NCBI GenBank assembly: GCA_024742665.1 | Contig: JANSYA010000002.1 | Location: 372,001 to 436,000, forward strand | DNA from: a bacterium | Lineage (GTDB): Bacteria > Spirochaetota > Leptospiria > Leptospirales > Leptonemataceae | DNA length: 64,000 nucleotides | Direction: 5' to 3' | The notes under the pieces: model-generated | Seen by the model: the letters and a program-made list of their open reading frames with translations, nothing else | Database searches by the model: none | What the model was told of the DNA's origin: nothing | Shown: piece after piece, positions 10,596-29,907 of the stretch | How the letters are laid out: the number at the start of each line of letters is the position of its first letter | Position numbering within the stretch: the stretch's first letter is position 1 | Program-made: the position numbers and the translations under genes

Positions 10596-11273
10596 TCAAC
10601 CCGTCCGACGGCGAACCGCGTACTGATCTTCCTCTTCCTTTTCAAGACCCGGGAGTAAATCGCCGTGATAGGTCCAGACCTTCACGCCGATCATACCGAA
10701 AGTGGTCTTCGCCGCGCTGAACGCGTATTCAACTTTCGCACGCAGGGTGTGCAGCGGAACGCGTCCGTCTTTATAAGACTCGGCCCGCGCCATGTCGGCG
10801 CCGTTCAGACGACCGGCGACGGCGATCTTCACGCCTTCGATTCCACCGCGCATTGCGCCGCGCAGCGACTGCTTCATCACGCGACGAAACGGCATACGCT
10901 GCTCCAGCTGCTGCGCGATATTATCGGCGATAATCTGAGCGACGGTTTCCGGCTTCTTAACTTCGACGATCGAAATGCTAAGCGGCTTGGATACCTTCTT
11001 CTTCAGATCGGCTTTCAGAGCTTCGATGCTCGCGCCCTTCTGGCCGATGATCACACCCGGACGAACCGTGTGGATGTTAATATTGATTTTTTCCGGGAAA
11101 CGCTCTACGACGATCCGCACGATCCCCGCACGCTTGAAGCGCTGGTTGATCTGCTTGCGAATCATGATATCTTCGTGCAGCAGCGTTTTATAATCGCTAC
11201 CTGCATACCAAATCGAATCCCAGGAACGAGTAATTCCCAGGCGAAGACCTACCGGACTGACTTTCTGACCCAT
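10596..11273 (-). CDS. rpsC: 30S ribosomal protein S3
   Basis: S3, 225 aa, mRNA entry site. The KH domain carries [15 protein letters not shown] (about residues 75-90), with its GxxG loop; the C-terminal domain contains [23 protein letters not shown] at 11273, 19 bp after rplV. Confidence 0.97.
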   Translation of the reverse strand: MGQKVSPVGLRLGITRSWDSIWYAGSDYKTLLHEDIMIRKQINQRFKRAGIVRIVVERFPEKININIHTVRPGVIIGQKGASIEALKADLKKKVSKPLSISIVEVKKPETVAQIIADNIAQQLEQRMPFRRVMKQSLRGAMRGGIEGVKIAVAGRLNGADMARAESYKDGRVPLHTLRAKVEYAFSAAKTTFGMIGVKVWTYHGDLLPGLEKEEEDQYAVRRRTG

Positions 11274-11292
11274 ATAATTTCTATAACTCCGC

Positions 11293-11631
11293 TTACTTGT
11301 CGTCGCTCAGCACGACGGTGATATGACTGGTGGGCTTGAGAATCCGCATGCCCCGACCGCGCGCTCGCGCCCGCCATCTTTTCAGGGTGGGACCCGCGTC
11401 GACGTAGAGCTTCTTGACGTAGAGATCTTCGTCTTTCAGCGCTTCGTTCGCCTGCTGCGCGTTTGCGCGCGCAGATTTAAGCAGCTTCTCCAGAAAACCC
11501 GCCGCTTTGCGAGGGGTGAACCGCAGCATATCAACCGCTTCCGAGTAGCTGAATCCCCGGAGTTCATTCGCGACCAGCCGCACTTTTTGCGGGCTGACCA
11601 GGAGAAACCGGACTGTTGCCTTACTTTCCAT
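11293..11631 (-). CDS. rplV: 50S ribosomal protein L22
   Basis: L22, 112 aa, lines the exit tunnel. [20 protein letters not shown] and the beta-hairpin end region ending [20 protein letters not shown] are conserved. ATG at 11631. Confidence 0.97.
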   Translation of the reverse strand: MESKATVRFLLVSPQKVRLVANELRGFSYSEAVDMLRFTPRKAAGFLEKLLKSARANAQQANEALKDEDLYVKKLYVDAGPTLKRWRARARGRGMRILKPTSHITVVLSDDK

Positions 11632-11672
11632 CGTATTCGTTCCGTGCTGAGATAATATCTCGCGTAATCGCC

Positions 11673-11948
11673 TTATTTCTTCTTCTTATCCAGGCTGCTG
11701 TGGCCGCGATAGGTCCGACTCGGCGCAAATTCACCGAGTTTGTGACCGACCATGTTTTCGTTGATGTACACCGGCACGAATTTGTTGCCGTTGTGCACCA
11801 TCGCCGTGTGACCGATCATCTCGGGGAAGATCGTGGAACGGCGTGACCAGGTCTTGAACGGCTTGCGATTGTTTTCGCCATTCATGCGAACAATCTTTGC
11901 CATCAAGTGGTCGGCGATATAAGGTCCCTTTTTTACTGAGCGTGCCAT
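11673..11948 (-). CDS. rpsS: 30S ribosomal protein S19
   Basis: S19, 91 aa, 30S head. [20 protein letters not shown] at the start and [18 protein letters not shown] at the end are diagnostic. ATG at 11948, 48 bp after rplB. Confidence 0.97.
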   Translation of the reverse strand: MARSVKKGPYIADHLMAKIVRMNGENNRKPFKTWSRRSTIFPEMIGHTAMVHNGNKFVPVYINENMVGHKLGEFAPSRTYRGHSSLDKKKK

Positions 11949-11996
11949 ATAATTCCTGTCTGTTCTACTCTATCCGCGCTTGCGCTGCGTCTCGAA

Positions 11997-12839
11997 TCAG
12001 CGACCGATCCGCTTATTGATTCGGCGCTGAACGATAAAGCGATCCGATTGCTTGTTCTTCTTCCGCGTCTTATAACCGCGAGCCGGCTGACCCCAGGGGC
12101 TCACCGGATGACGGCCGCCGGAGCTCTTACCTTCACCACCACCCAGGGGGTGATCGACCGGGTTCATTACAACGCCGCGAACGTTAGGACGCTTGCCCAT
12201 CCAGCGCTTGCGACCGGCTTTACCGATCTTCACCTGGTTGTGCTCGCGATTGCCGACCGCGCCGACCGTCGCGTAGCACTGGCGGCGAATCTTGCGGGTT
12301 TCACCGCTGGGTAATTTCAAAATGATATAGTCGCCGTCTACACCGGCGACGGTTGCGAAAGCGCCCGCGGAACGAACCATCTGGCCGCCGCGACCCGGCT
12401 GCATTTCGATGTTGTGAACCTGGGTTCCCACCGGGATATTTTCAAGCGGCAGTGCGTTGCCGAGCTTGATCGCGGATTCGGGTCCCGCCACGACTTCCGC
12501 GCCTTTAAGCAAACCTTCGGGCTGCAGAATATAGCGATAGTCGCCGTCCGCATATTTAATGAGAGCGATGAAACACGAGCGGTTCGGATCATAGTGAATC
12601 GCCGCGACAGTGCCGGGGACGCCGGTCTTGTTACGCTTGAAATCGATCGTGCGATACTTGCGCTTGTGACGGCCACCGCGCTGCCACATCGTAATGCGAC
12701 CCGCATTATTGCGACCGGCGCTGTACTTGATCGTTTCAATCAGAGTTTTCGGCGGAGCGTCTTTGTCGAGTCCGCTGAAATCAAGAACGGTCTTGAAGCG
12801 CGATGTGCTTGTATACGGTTTGAATTTCTTAATGGGCAT
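11997..12839 (-). CDS. rplB: 50S ribosomal protein L2
   Basis: L2, 280 aa, needed for subunit joining and peptidyl transfer. [20 protein letters not shown] opens it; the C-terminal [20 protein letters not shown] contains the conserved His (of the HPLGGGEG loop) close to the catalytic centre. ATG at 12839, 39 bp after rplW. Confidence 0.98.
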   Translation of the reverse strand: MPIKKFKPYTSTSRFKTVLDFSGLDKDAPPKTLIETIKYSAGRNNAGRITMWQRGGRHKRKYRTIDFKRNKTGVPGTVAAIHYDPNRSCFIALIKYADGDYRYILQPEGLLKGAEVVAGPESAIKLGNALPLENIPVGTQVHNIEMQPGRGGQMVRSAGAFATVAGVDGDYIILKLPSGETRKIRRQCYATVGAVGNREHNQVKIGKAGRKRWMGKRPNVRGVVMNPVDHPLGGGEGKSSGGRHPVSPWGQPARGYKTRKKNKQSDRFIVQRRINKRIGR

Positions 12840-12878
12840 GATAATTACTTTGATTTATCTTTCGTCCGCAGAGCGAAC

Positions 12879-13181
12879 TTACGGATTCTGCACCAGATCG
12901 ATGGTCTGACCCGCGGCCAGAGTTACGATGGCTTTCTTCCAGGACGGCATCTTGATGCGATCCTGACGGAAGCGTTTGTATTTACCCGGCACGATCATCG
13001 TGTTCACCTTTACGGCGTTCACTTTGAAGATCTTGTGCAGAGCCTGCTTGATGCTTTCTTTGTTCGCATCGCGGTTCACTTTGAAGGTGTAGCGAGTGAC
13101 ATTGCCGTCCGCCCGGGGGCTCTTCAGAGTTTCCGTTTTCTCCGTGATAATCGGAGCGATAATTACGTCGTGCAAATCCAT
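12879..13181 (-). CDS. rplW: 50S ribosomal protein L23
   Basis: L23, 100 aa, docking site for trigger factor and SRP at the tunnel exit. DVIIAPIITEKTETLK and TFKVNRDANKESIKQALHKI are family motifs. Its ATG (13181-13179) overlaps the rplD stop by one base (TGATG), implying coupling. Confidence 0.96.
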   Translation of the reverse strand: MDLHDVIIAPIITEKTETLKSPRADGNVTRYTFKVNRDANKESIKQALHKIFKVNAVKVNTMIVPGKYKRFRQDRIKMPSWKKAIVTLAAGQTIDLVQNP

Positions 13182-13831
13182 CAGGCTACCTCAGTCCGGC
13201 GCGATTTCCGCTCGTAACGAGCAGCGAGATCTTCCAGAGTTTTCTCGGCGATCACGACCTGCGCCGCGTAGTACAGCTCGGGAGCGGTCAAACGCTCGGC
13301 GCTGATCAGTTGAATGTTCGGGATATTGGCGAAAGACTTTTTCAGCTTCTCGTCCGCACCGGCGACCACAACGACCACCGACTGGCTTTCCATTCCCATG
13401 TTCTTAAAAATTTCGTAAGCGGCTTTCGTGCTGTAGTCGGAAGCCTGCACGTCTGCGATCACACTGATCGCGCCGTCTTTTGCTTTGCTGGAGAAGATCG
13501 AACGAATGCCGGACTTACGAATCTTTTCCGGCAGATCGATGCGATAGCTACGGGGAGTCGGACCGAAGACCGTGCCACCGCCGCGCCATTGCGGAGCACG
13601 AATCGAACCCTGGCGGGCGTTACCGGTGCCCTTTTGTTTCCAGGGTTTCTTGCCACCGCCGCGAATTTCGCTGCGGCCTTTGACCTTGTGCGTTCCCTGG
13701 CGGCGGTTGGCGTTCTCCGCACGAATCACCGCGTGAATGGCGGCCTTGCTGAAGGTCTCGCCGAACAGTGCGCCGGGCAGTTCCGCTTCGCCGGACTTCT
13801 TGCCGTTGCTGTCGTATTTGGTCGCTTTCAT
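13181..13831 (-). CDS. rplD: 50S ribosomal protein L4
   Basis: L4, 216 aa, exit-tunnel protein; in enterobacteria it also represses its own operon (known for the family, not shown here). The flexible loop is represented by [20 protein letters not shown] and [23 protein letters not shown] at 13831; a 105-bp spacer separates it from rplC. Confidence 0.97.
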   Translation of the reverse strand: MKATKYDSNGKKSGEAELPGALFGETFSKAAIHAVIRAENANRRQGTHKVKGRSEIRGGGKKPWKQKGTGNARQGSIRAPQWRGGGTVFGPTPRSYRIDLPEKIRKSGIRSIFSSKAKDGAISVIADVQASDYSTKAAYEIFKNMGMESQSVVVVVAGADEKLKKSFANIPNIQLISAERLTAPELYYAAQVVIAEKTLEDLAARYERKSRRTEVA

Positions 13832-13936
13832 AATAACTCTATTAGCAGTTCGATCCAGATGGATTCCTATTCGTCTTTGACTGTGCTTTCGCCTGAAGCC
13901 CTATACTCACTTCGCCGTTCGGCTAAGGCCTCAGGC

Positions 13937-14548
13937 TCACATAGCCTCGATGCGAACGAAACCCGTATTGGGACCGGGCACAGCGCCTTTGATGAAAATC
14001 AGGCTTTCCTGCGGATCAACGTGCTCCACTTTCAGATGCGTGGTCGTAACTTTGCGAGCGCCCATATGACCGGGCATCTTCTTGCCCTTGAATACCCGCG
14101 AAGGATAAGAACTTGCGTTCAAAGAACCCGGCGCACGATGAAAGCCGGAGCCGTGAGTCGCGCGGCCGCCGCCGAAGTTGTGACGCTTCATGGCGCCCTG
14201 GAAACCCTTTCCCTTCGAAACGCCGGTCACCTTTACGGTTTCGCCTTTTTCGAAGACGTCGGCTTTGACTTCCTGACCGACTTCGTATTCGCCGGCGTCG
14301 CGAAATTCGCGCAGCAGGCGATAGGGCTTCTCGACGCCTTTCTGATGGCCGCGCTCGGCTTTGCTTACCAGAACCGGACGCACCTGGTTAAAACCCAGTT
14401 GCACGGCGCTATAGCTGTCGCGCTCCGGAGTTTTCACCTGAAGCACACGGCAAGGACCCGCCTGCAGTACGGTGACGGGTACAGACACGCCTTCATCGTT
14501 GAAGATGCGGGTCATCCCGAGTTTCTTTGCGATAATTCCCTTCGCCAT
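13937..14548 (-). CDS. rplC: 50S ribosomal protein L3
   Basis: L3, 203 aa. I chose ATG at 14548 giving MAKGIIAKKLGMTRIFNDEG, the usual L3 start; an upstream in-frame TTG at 14593 would add 15 non-conserved residues. The central GKGFQGAMKRHNFGGGRATH and PGHMGARKVTT segments, which approach the peptidyl transferase centre, are intact. Confidence 0.96.
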   Translation of the reverse strand: MAKGIIAKKLGMTRIFNDEGVSVPVTVLQAGPCRVLQVKTPERDSYSAVQLGFNQVRPVLVSKAERGHQKGVEKPYRLLREFRDAGEYEVGQEVKADVFEKGETVKVTGVSKGKGFQGAMKRHNFGGGRATHGSGFHRAPGSLNASSYPSRVFKGKKMPGHMGARKVTTTHLKVEHVDPQESLIFIKGAVPGPNTGFVRIEAM

Positions 14549-14631
14549 GTTTCTTCTACTATTGTATAATTGCGATTTCGACTCCCCCTCCAAATACCAG
14601 AGGAGCCGAAACTTACGTTGAATTTTGTCTT

Positions 14632-14937
14632 TTAGCTTTTGATATCCACGCTGACCCCGGCCGGCAGCTGCAGCTTCATCAGCGCGTCCACCGTATCGGG
14701 ATTCGTGTTCATGATATCGATCAGGCGCTTGTGAGTGCGCACTTCGAATTGCTCCCGGGATTTCTTGTTCACGTGCACCGAACGGAGCACCGTGAACTTT
14801 TCAATCCGGGTAGGCAGAGGAATCGGCCCGGAGATTTCGGCGCCGGTCCGACGAGCGGTGGCGACGATCTCCTGAGCGGATCGATCGATCAAGTGATGAT
14901 CGAATGCTTTGAGTTTAACTCTAATTCTCTGGGCCAT
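14632..14937 (-). CDS. rpsJ: 30S ribosomal protein S10
   Basis: S10, 101 aa, also the NusE transcription factor that pairs with NusB/Nus[21 protein letters not shown] and the following [20 protein letters not shown] are diagnostic. ATG at 14937, 41 bp after tuf, so the str and S10 operons are fused here. Confidence 0.97.
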   Translation of the reverse strand: MAQRIRVKLKAFDHHLIDRSAQEIVATARRTGAEISGPIPLPTRIEKFTVLRSVHVNKKSREQFEVRTHKRLIDIMNTNPDTVDALMKLQLPAGVSVDIKS

Positions 14938-14978
14938 TCTATTTCTGAGCCTCTACAATTCCCTGAAGCCTGACCGGC

Positions 14979-16181
<1,203 letters not shown>

Positions 16182-16387
16182 CTCCAGATACCTCGGTTGT
16201 TATTAAATATTACCCTGATTTAATGAATACTGTGTCGATTTCAGTGCGGGCAGAAGGAATAACCAAGTCCTCAAAACTCGCCTCTGCGTCCACCCATTTA
16301 CGCCCTCAGAGCCTTTTCAGGGCTGATTCCGACTCTCGCCAGACGTAAAATCGACCTGCCTATAGCAGCCTTTTTTATACCGAACGC

Positions 16388-18490
16388 CTAAACGCCGGCT
16401 TTGGCTACCACCTCGCTGGCGATACTCGCCGGCACTTCTTCGTAATGCTTGAACTGCATCGTATACGCGGCACGACCCTGGGTCGAACTGCGCAGGTCAG
16501 TCGCGTAGCCGAACATTTCAGCCAGCGGGACTTCCGAAGAAACAACGCGAGCGTTGCCGCGCTGTTCCATCGAGCCGATGCGACCCCGGCGACGGTTTAA
16601 GTCACCGACGACATCGCCCATATAGTCTTCGGGCGTAACCACTTCGACCGACATAACCGGCTCCAGCAGCACCGGACGGGCTTTTTTACAGCCGTCGCGG
16701 AACGCCATCGAACCTGCGATCTTAAACGCCATCTCATTCGAGTCGACATCATGGTAAGATCCGTCGTAAACTTCTACTTTCACGTCGACCATCGGATAGC
16801 CGGCCACGACGCCGTTCAGCATCGACTCCTGGCACCCGCGGTCCACCGCAGGGATATACTCCCGGGGGATGGAACCACCCACAGTCGCGTTCTTGAATTC
16901 ATATCCGCCGCCCGCTTCATTGGGAGCGATTCGGAGCATCGCGTGGCCATACTGGCCGCGACCGCCGGTCTGCTTGATATATTTACCTTCAGACTCGACA
17001 GCATCGCGAATCGTTTCGCGGTAGGCCACCTGGGGCTTACCAACGTTCGCTTCGACTTTGAATTCGCGACGCAGACGGTCGACGATGATTTCGAGGTGGA
17101 GCTCACCCATACCGGAGATGATGGTCTGACCGGTTTCGTGGTCCGACTTCACCCGGAAGGTCGGGTCTTCGTCCGACAGACGCGCCAGAGCCGTGCCCAG
17201 TTTTTCCTGGTCGGCCTTGGTCAGCGGCTCGATCGCCAGATCGATGACCGGCTCGGGGAAATTCATGCTTTCCAGAATAACCGGATCAGCTTCTACACAG
17301 AGCGTATCGCCCGTAGTCGTATCTTTCAGACCAACAGCGGCTGCGATGTCGCCCGCGAGAACTTCGTCGATCTCTTCGCGGTCGTTCGCATGCATCTGCA
17401 GAATGCGGCCGACGCGCTCTTTTTTGCCTTTGGTTGAGTTGTATACGTACGAACCCTTTTTCAGGACGCCGGAGTATACGCGGAAGTAGGTCAGCTTGCC
17501 GACGAAGGGGTCGGACATAACTTTGAAGGCCAGAGCGGCGAAGGGCTCTTTATCATCGGCCTTGCGCTCCATCTCTTTCTCTTCGTCGTCGACGGCCACG
17601 CCTTTGATGGCGGGAACGTCGAGGGGTCCGGGCAGGTAGTCGAGTACCGCGTCAAGCAGGGGCTGGACGCCTTTGTTTTTGAATGCGGTTCCACACAGAA
17701 CGGGGAACATCTTCATCGACAGCGTGCCGGCCCGAATCGCGCTTTTCAGCTCTTCGATGGTCAGCTCGCCTTCTTCGAGATATTTTTCGAGCAGAGCGTC
17801 GTCACATTCAGCCGCGCTTTCGACCAGCTTGGTCCGCCACTCAGCGGCCTTCTCTTTGTATTCGTCGCGGATTTCGCGGTATTCGAACTTCGCGCCCAGC
17901 TCTTCGCCGGTCCAGACGATCTCGCGGTTTTCAACGAGGTCGATGACGCCTTCGAAATCAGCTTCAGCGCCGATGGGCAGCTGAATCGGGACAGCGTTCG
18001 CGCCCAGACGCTCGATGATCGAGCCGTGCGAGAAATAGAAGTCCGCACCCATGCGGTCCATCTTATTAATAAAACAAATCCGGGGCACGCCGTAGGTATC
18101 GGCCTGACGCCATACCGTTTCGGTCTGGGGCTCAACGCCCGCAACGCCGTCATATACCGCGACCGCGCCGTCGAGAACGCGCAGAGAGCGCTCGACTTCC
18201 ACGGTAAAGTCCACGTGACCGGGAGTGTCGATGATGTTGACGCGATGCTTCTCGCGATCGCCGTCGCCGCCGGTCCAGAAGGTCGTGGTCGCAGCGGAGG
18301 TAATGGTAATCCCCCGCTCCTTTTCCTGCTCCATCCAGTCCATCTCGGCGCCGCCCTCGTGGACTTCGCCGATTTTATAGGTCCGGCCGGTATAGTACAG
18401 GATCCGTTCCGTGGTGGTGGTCTTACCGGCGTCAATGTGCGCCATAATCCCGATGTTCCGGGTGTGCTCTAATGATATACTGCGTGCCAT
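16388..18490 (-). CDS. fusA: Elongation factor G
   Basis: EF-G, 700 aa, translocase GTPase, full length. G1 is [19 protein letters not shown] (about 17-35), with [11 protein letters not shown] as switch [10 protein letters not shown] as G3 and NKMDRMGAD as G4; the C-terminal domains IV-V contain the usual [23 protein letters not shown] at 18490. It is the str-operon copy between rpsG and tuf. Confidence 0.98.
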   Translation of the reverse strand: MARSISLEHTRNIGIMAHIDAGKTTTTERILYYTGRTYKIGEVHEGGAEMDWMEQEKERGITITSAATTTFWTGGDGDREKHRVNIIDTPGHVDFTVEVERSLRVLDGAVAVYDGVAGVEPQTETVWRQADTYGVPRICFINKMDRMGADFYFSHGSIIERLGANAVPIQLPIGAEADFEGVIDLVENREIVWTGEELGAKFEYREIRDEYKEKAAEWRTKLVESAAECDDALLEKYLEEGELTIEELKSAIRAGTLSMKMFPVLCGTAFKNKGVQPLLDAVLDYLPGPLDVPAIKGVAVDDEEKEMERKADDKEPFAALAFKVMSDPFVGKLTYFRVYSGVLKKGSYVYNSTKGKKERVGRILQMHANDREEIDEVLAGDIAAAVGLKDTTTGDTLCVEADPVILESMNFPEPVIDLAIEPLTKADQEKLGTALARLSDEDPTFRVKSDHETGQTIISGMGELHLEIIVDRLRREFKVEANVGKPQVAYRETIRDAVESEGKYIKQTGGRGQYGHAMLRIAPNEAGGGYEFKNATVGGSIPREYIPAVDRGCQESMLNGVVAGYPMVDVKVEVYDGSYHDVDSNEMAFKIAGSMAFRDGCKKARPVLLEPVMSVEVVTPEDYMGDVVGDLNRRRGRIGSMEQRGNARVVSSEVPLAEMFGYATDLRSSTQGRAAYTMQFKHYEEVPASIASEVVAKAGV

Positions 18491-18549
18491 ACTGCTTTTC
18501 TAAATATTTGGATCTTATCGTAACTGAATTCGTCGCGCGAAAGCTTTGA

Positions 18550-19023
18550 TCACCAGCGATAGTGACTGAAAGCCTTGTTCGCGTCGGCCATGCGGCGTGT
18601 ATCGTCGCGCTTCTTAACCGCGCCACCCTGGCCTTTCTGAGCGTCCATCAGCTCGTTGGCCAGGCGGCTCGACATCGTGTGCTCTTTGCGGTCGCGGGAA
18701 TAAGATACCAGCCAGCGAATCGCCAGCGCCTGCATACGCTCCGGACGAACGTCGACAGGAACCTGATAGGTAACGCCGCCAACGCGACGCGAGCGCACTT
18801 CCAAGTGCGGCTGCACTTTCTGAACCGCTTCACGGAAAACTTCGACGCCTTCCTGATCGGATTTCTTTTTAATCTGATCCATCGCGTCGTAGAAAATCTT
18901 CTCGGCGATCGACTTCTTCCCATCCCGCATGAGATAGTTGATAAAGCTGGAAACCAGAACATCGTTATAAACGGGATCCGGGGAAATTTCCCGGCGCTGG
19001 ACTCTTCCACTTCTTCGCGACAT
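18550..19023 (-). CDS. rpsG: 30S ribosomal protein S7
   Basis: S7, 157 aa, 30S head assembly initiator. [20 protein letters not shown] and the C-terminal [20 protein letters not shown] are diagnostic. ATG at 19023, 68 bp after rpsL. Confidence 0.97.
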   Translation of the reverse strand: MSRRSGRVQRREISPDPVYNDVLVSSFINYLMRDGKKSIAEKIFYDAMDQIKKKSDQEGVEVFREAVQKVQPHLEVRSRRVGGVTYQVPVDVRPERMQALAIRWLVSYSRDRKEHTMSSRLANELMDAQKGQGGAVKKRDDTRRMADANKAFSHYRW

Positions 19024-19091
19024 CGATAATACCTCTTAAATAATACCTGAAATTAAAAATCGAATTCGTCTAACGACTGAATTCTCAGACC

Positions 19092-19466
19092 TTAAGCCTT
19101 CGGCTTCTTGGAGCCGTACTTCGAACGCGCCTGGCGCTTCTTCTCCACTCCGAGCGTATCGAGAGCGCCCCGAATGATGTGATAGCGCACACCCGGCAAA
19201 TCCTTTACCCGGCCGCCGCGAACGAGCACAACGTTGTGCTCCTGCAGGTTGTGGCCTTCGCCGCCGATATAGGCGGTGACTTCAATACCGGTGGTCAGAC
19301 GAACACGGGCGACTTTCCGCAGAGCCGAGTTCGGCTTCTTGGGCGTAAAGGTCATAACACGAGTGCAAACTCCACGCCGCTGGGGGCTGGAGTTCAGAGC
19401 CGGGGATTTCGTTTTCGTGATTTGTTTTTCCCGACCGTGGCGGATCAACTGGCTAATTGTAGGCAA
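19092..19466 (-). CDS. rpsL: 30S ribosomal protein S12
   Basis: S12, 124 aa, decoding centre. The streptomycin-critical loops are wild-type: [11 protein letters not shown] (contains the Lys43 equivalent) and [14 protein letters not shown] (contains the Lys88 equivalent). Translation begins at a TTG at 19466 with GGGAG seven bases upstream. It is the first gene of the str segment, after an 847-bp spacer following rpoC, so it probably has its own promoter. Confidence 0.97.
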   Translation of the reverse strand: MPTISQLIRHGREKQITKTKSPALNSSPQRRGVCTRVMTFTPKKPNSALRKVARVRLTTGIEVTAYIGGEGHNLQEHNVVLVRGGRVKDLPGVRYHIIRGALDTLGVEKKRQARSKYGSKKPKA

Positions 19467-20021
19467 CTTCGTACTCCCTGTAGTGGTTCAGCCTGGCCCG
19501 CCGACAAGAGATCGCTTCTCAGCGGCTCCTGGTCGCGGGCGCATATTCTAAAAATATTTCGTTCTTCTGTTTCGCGCCTCATGGAGCATGCATAGCATAG
19601 CGCCACCGAGGCCGCACTTAACCCGGCCCGCTCCGATCAATGCAATCGAATCGCGCCAGCTTTCGAGACCGACCGCTTCGCGGCCCGCCTCACCGGCCTG
19701 CGCATTGTCAGGCAATGCGATCGGCCAGGGCTTCTGTAATCTGTCTGGAAGTGCATTCCAACTTAGCTCCTCATCCTGTGGAGAGCCAGTATTGGTCGGC
19801 ATCTAAACAGCCTGGATTCGCATTCACAGCGCCGAAGCGCGCGGACGAATCCGGGTTCATATAAGCGCCGCTGATTCAACGGTGCATGACCTGTTTTTCG
19901 GTACCGCTTCAGCAAGCAAGCAATTATCGATAAAACGGTGTCTGAGAGGCGATTCAGTGGAAAATTTCACTTCGCGACGCGCCCATAATGCCGGTGTCCA
20001 CGCGAAGCGACATAATCATTA

Positions 20022-20118
20022 GCCACGGATTGCACTGATGCCACGGATGAGGATTGATTTGCTTCGAACCCGGCGTCCACGAATGCAGCAAGGCGCGCCA
20101 ACCCAAAAAATCCGTGGC
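20022..20118. repeat. GCCACGGAT direct and inverted repeats
   Basis: GCCACGGAT occurs at 20022-20030 and 20040-20048 in direct orientation, and its complement ATCCGTGGC at 20110-20118. The longer 11-bp match ATGCCACGGAT/ATCCGTGGCAT (20038-20048 and 20110-20120) forms an inverted repeat with a 61-bp loop. The phrase resembles a class of short intergenic repeats of the ATCCGTGG type that I have seen in unrelated bacterial genomes; that resemblance is from memory, not from a search. Confidence 0.5.
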
Positions 20119-20213
20119 ATCCTGCCATCCCTGCAGCCAGACTCACACAAATCTTCGTTCCACCAGATCTGTGCCTGCACCTGCGAGCGTCTGCATCGCC
20201 GACCTGCTTCTTG

Positions 20214-20310
20214 GTCTGCATCTACGATGCAGACTCGCGCGGATCTTCGATCCGCCAGGTTGTCCGCCCTTACGGGCGGACGCTCGCATGTGGGGCTTAG
20301 CCCCACATGC
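20214..20310. repeat. Array of four perfect short-loop hairpins behind rpoC
   Basis: Four consecutive inverted repeats, all with perfect arms: 20214-20234 (9-bp arms, loop TAC), 20239-20255 (7-bp arms, loop TTC), 20262-20281 (8-bp arms, loop TTAC) and 20286-20310 (11-bp arms, loop TTA). Spacers are only four to six bases. A further GTCTGCATC at 20189-20197 repeats the left arm of the first hairpin. The fourth begins three bases after the rpoC stop codon on the transcribed strand, so the array may terminate, protect or process the rif transcript. Confidence 0.75.
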
Positions 20311-20313
20311 TGT

Positions 20314-24534
<4,221 letters not shown>

Positions 24535-24642
24535 GAGTTTGCCGTTCCTCTAATATTCCCGCTCTGATTCCAATAACGTGTTAACTAATTCTGCGCTCGT
24601 TCTTCAACTGAAGCGCCGCTCGCCTTCGCCCGAGGCAGTGCC

Positions 24643-28347
<3,705 letters not shown>

Positions 28348-28747
28348 AGCGCGAGTTCTCCGAAAACTATTGAAAAACGCTGGAGCGCGGTTTATACCGC
28401 TTGCTCCGACATCCGATAATGAGCAACAGAAGGGGCGCTCATCCATTCTCCGTCGGAGCTATCTCCGCACGATGAATGCTTCCAAAACTACGTACGGACT
28501 TATTCCGCCCGTTCGGAAACTGGCTCCCCGACCCGGCCTGCGCCTGCGATCGCGGATCTTCGATCCCCTGTCCCGCTCAGCAGCGGATTTTCCGACGGCG
28601 CGAAGAACGATTCCCGCGATCCGCCGGTAAAAGCACAAAACGTATTATCTCCCGTCATCGCCGCACCCCGCAGGGCCCAACGTCAGGGAGATAATACGTG
28701 CGAAGCCGGCCCGATTCGACCGGCTCCTGTTAATTTCTTAACCGAAA
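28348..28747. other. rplL-rpoB spacer, no gene seen
   Basis: A 400-bp spacer in the position where many bacteria attenuate rpoBC relative to rplJL. It contains a 14-bp perfect inverted repeat (28640-28699), described separately, and the element CGCGGATCTTCGATCC (28551-28566), sixteen bases identical to part of the rpoC-rpsL hairpin array. The upstream in-frame extension of rpoB to 28446 is not conserved. I see no other gene on either strand. Confidence 0.6.
28640..28699 (-). promoter_or_regulatory. Putative attenuator hairpin upstream of rpoB
   Basis: Left arm ACGTATTATCTCCC (28640-28653) and right arm GGGAGATAATACGT (28686-28699) are perfectly complementary over 14 bp; the 32-bp loop is GC-rich and can form an inner stem (CCC-TGC-GGG). 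On the transcribed minus strand the hairpin is followed by TTTGTGCTTTT, a weak U-rich tract. A partial terminator or RNA-processing site setting the rplL to rpoB ratio is the likely reading, by analogy with the E. coli rplL-rpoB attenuator. Confidence 0.6.
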
Positions 28748-29134
28748 TCAAGCGGGCGTCAGTTCGACCTGTGCACCAGCAGCTTCCAGCTTGCCTTTCA
28801 GCTCGTCAGCAGCAGCTTTTTCCAGGCCTTCTTTCACAGCCTGTCCGCCTTTTTCTACCATGTCTTTCGCTTCTTTCAGACCAAGACCGGTGGCTTCACG
28901 AACCGCTTTAATAACGTCGATTTTCTTTTCGCCGAAGCTTTTCAGAACGACGTTAAAGGTTTTGTCGTCGTCGCCGCCGCCCGCGTCTCCGCCGCCGGCA
29001 ACCGCACCGGCAACCGCCACAGGCGCCGCGGTGGAAATACCGAATTTGTCTTCCATTTTCTTAACGAGATCAGCAGCTTCGGTCAGCGTCAGTCCGCCGA
29101 TTTGATCAAGTAGATTGTCCAGATCCACAGCCAT
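28748..29134 (-). CDS. rplL: 50S ribosomal protein L7/L12
   Basis: L7/L12 stalk protein, 128 aa. The N-terminal dimerisation/L10-binding domain (about 1-35) is joined by an Ala/Gly-rich hinge (about 36-58, [18 protein letters not shown]) to the C-terminal factor-binding domain with [20 protein letters not shown]. The hinge has an acidic DDDD-like stretch. ATG at 29134. Confidence 0.97.
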   Translation of the reverse strand: MAVDLDNLLDQIGGLTLTEAADLVKKMEDKFGISTAAPVAVAGAVAGGGDAGGGDDDKTFNVVLKSFGEKKIDVIKAVREATGLGLKEAKDMVEKGGQAVKEGLEKAAADELKGKLEAAGAQVELTPA

Positions 29135-29262
29135 TAGTTATACTCCCTGTATCTTTCCCGACAGTAGTCGTTTAATAAAAGTTCGTTGCATGCCCGCTCT
29201 CCGATCGCTTCCAAATGAACGATGCAAAGGCGTGCAAAATTATAATCTTACAACTTCGATGA

Positions 29263-29793
29263 TCAGCCGTTCTTCTCGCCGACTGCTTTGATGCCCCGGG
29301 CCAGTCCCGACAGGATCTGATTGATACCCGTAGCGATTTTCGTGGCCGGCGTATTCAGGCCGCGACCGATAATCGCCAGCAGCTCTTCGCGGCTGGGCAG
29401 ATTGGCAATCGCTTCGACGTCTTGTTTCTTGAGAAACTCGCCGTCCATATAACCGGACTTGACTTCGACCTTTTCCTGCTTCTTGGCGTAATCCACCAGC
29501 AGCTTGGAAACGACCGGAAAGTCTTCGTCGATGAAAGCGACCGCTACGGGGCCTTTCAGCACGTCGGCCATCTTTTCGCCGAGCTCCGCGTAGGCTTCGT
29601 TTTCGTCCAGCGCCCGCTTGAACAGGCGATTCTTTACGACGCGAAACCGGGCGCCCTTTCCGCGAACCTGGCCGCGCAGATCGCCGATCTCGTCAACGGT
29701 CAGACCGCTGTACGTGGTAACGACGAAATTCGCACGCTCGTCGAGCATGCTTTTGATTTCTGATAATTGCTTAACTTTCGATGGCGCAGGCAC
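29263..29793 (-). CDS. rplJ: 50S ribosomal protein L10
   Basis: L10, 176 aa, the stalk base that binds L7/L12 dimers through its C-terminal helix (ILSGLARGIKAVGEKNG). VTTYSGLTVDEIGDLRGQVR and the RVVKNRLFKRAL motif are conserved. The start is GTG at 29793 with GGGGAG eight bases upstream. A 114-bp leader lies between rplA and rplJ, where L10 autoregulation acts in other bacteria; I did not identify the RNA motif. Confidence 0.96.
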   Translation of the reverse strand: MPAPSKVKQLSEIKSMLDERANFVVTTYSGLTVDEIGDLRGQVRGKGARFRVVKNRLFKRALDENEAYAELGEKMADVLKGPVAVAFIDEDFPVVSKLLVDYAKKQEKVEVKSGYMDGEFLKKQDVEAIANLPSREELLAIIGRGLNTPATKIATGINQILSGLARGIKAVGEKNG

Positions 29794-29907
29794 TGTACCG
29801 ACTCCCCGATGACTCTCGGTTATCTATTCTATTTCTTGCTAATATTTCGTAACGCTTTCGCGATTACTCTAATTCTTTCGTCTGCTTCGATTCCAAATCA
29901 GATTTGG

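Larger units (their letters stand above)
19467..20313. other. Long rpoC-rpsL spacer without a convincing gene
   Basis: An 847-bp stretch on the transcribed minus strand between rpoC and rpsL. Its rpoC-proximal part holds four perfect hairpins (20214-20310) and a short inverted/direct repeat family built on GCCACGGAT (20022-20118). Its rpsL-proximal part presumably contains the str promoter, but no clear -35/-10 pair stands out. ORFs of 84-95 codons here have no recognisable motif, no good ribosome-binding site and overlap the repeats; I do not call them genes. Confidence 0.6.

Noticed and set aside
19092-19466. Possible streptomycin-resistance residues in S12
   Set aside because: Lys at both the 43 and 88 equivalents is the wild-type, sensitive state.
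19548-19802. 84-codon minus-strand ORF between rpoC and rpsL
   Set aside because: No family motif, no strong ribosome-binding site, lies in the probable rpsL promoter/leader region.
19967-20221. 84-codon ORF over the GCCACGGAT repeats
   Set aside because: Built on repeated intergenic sequence and running into the hairpin array; not protein-like.
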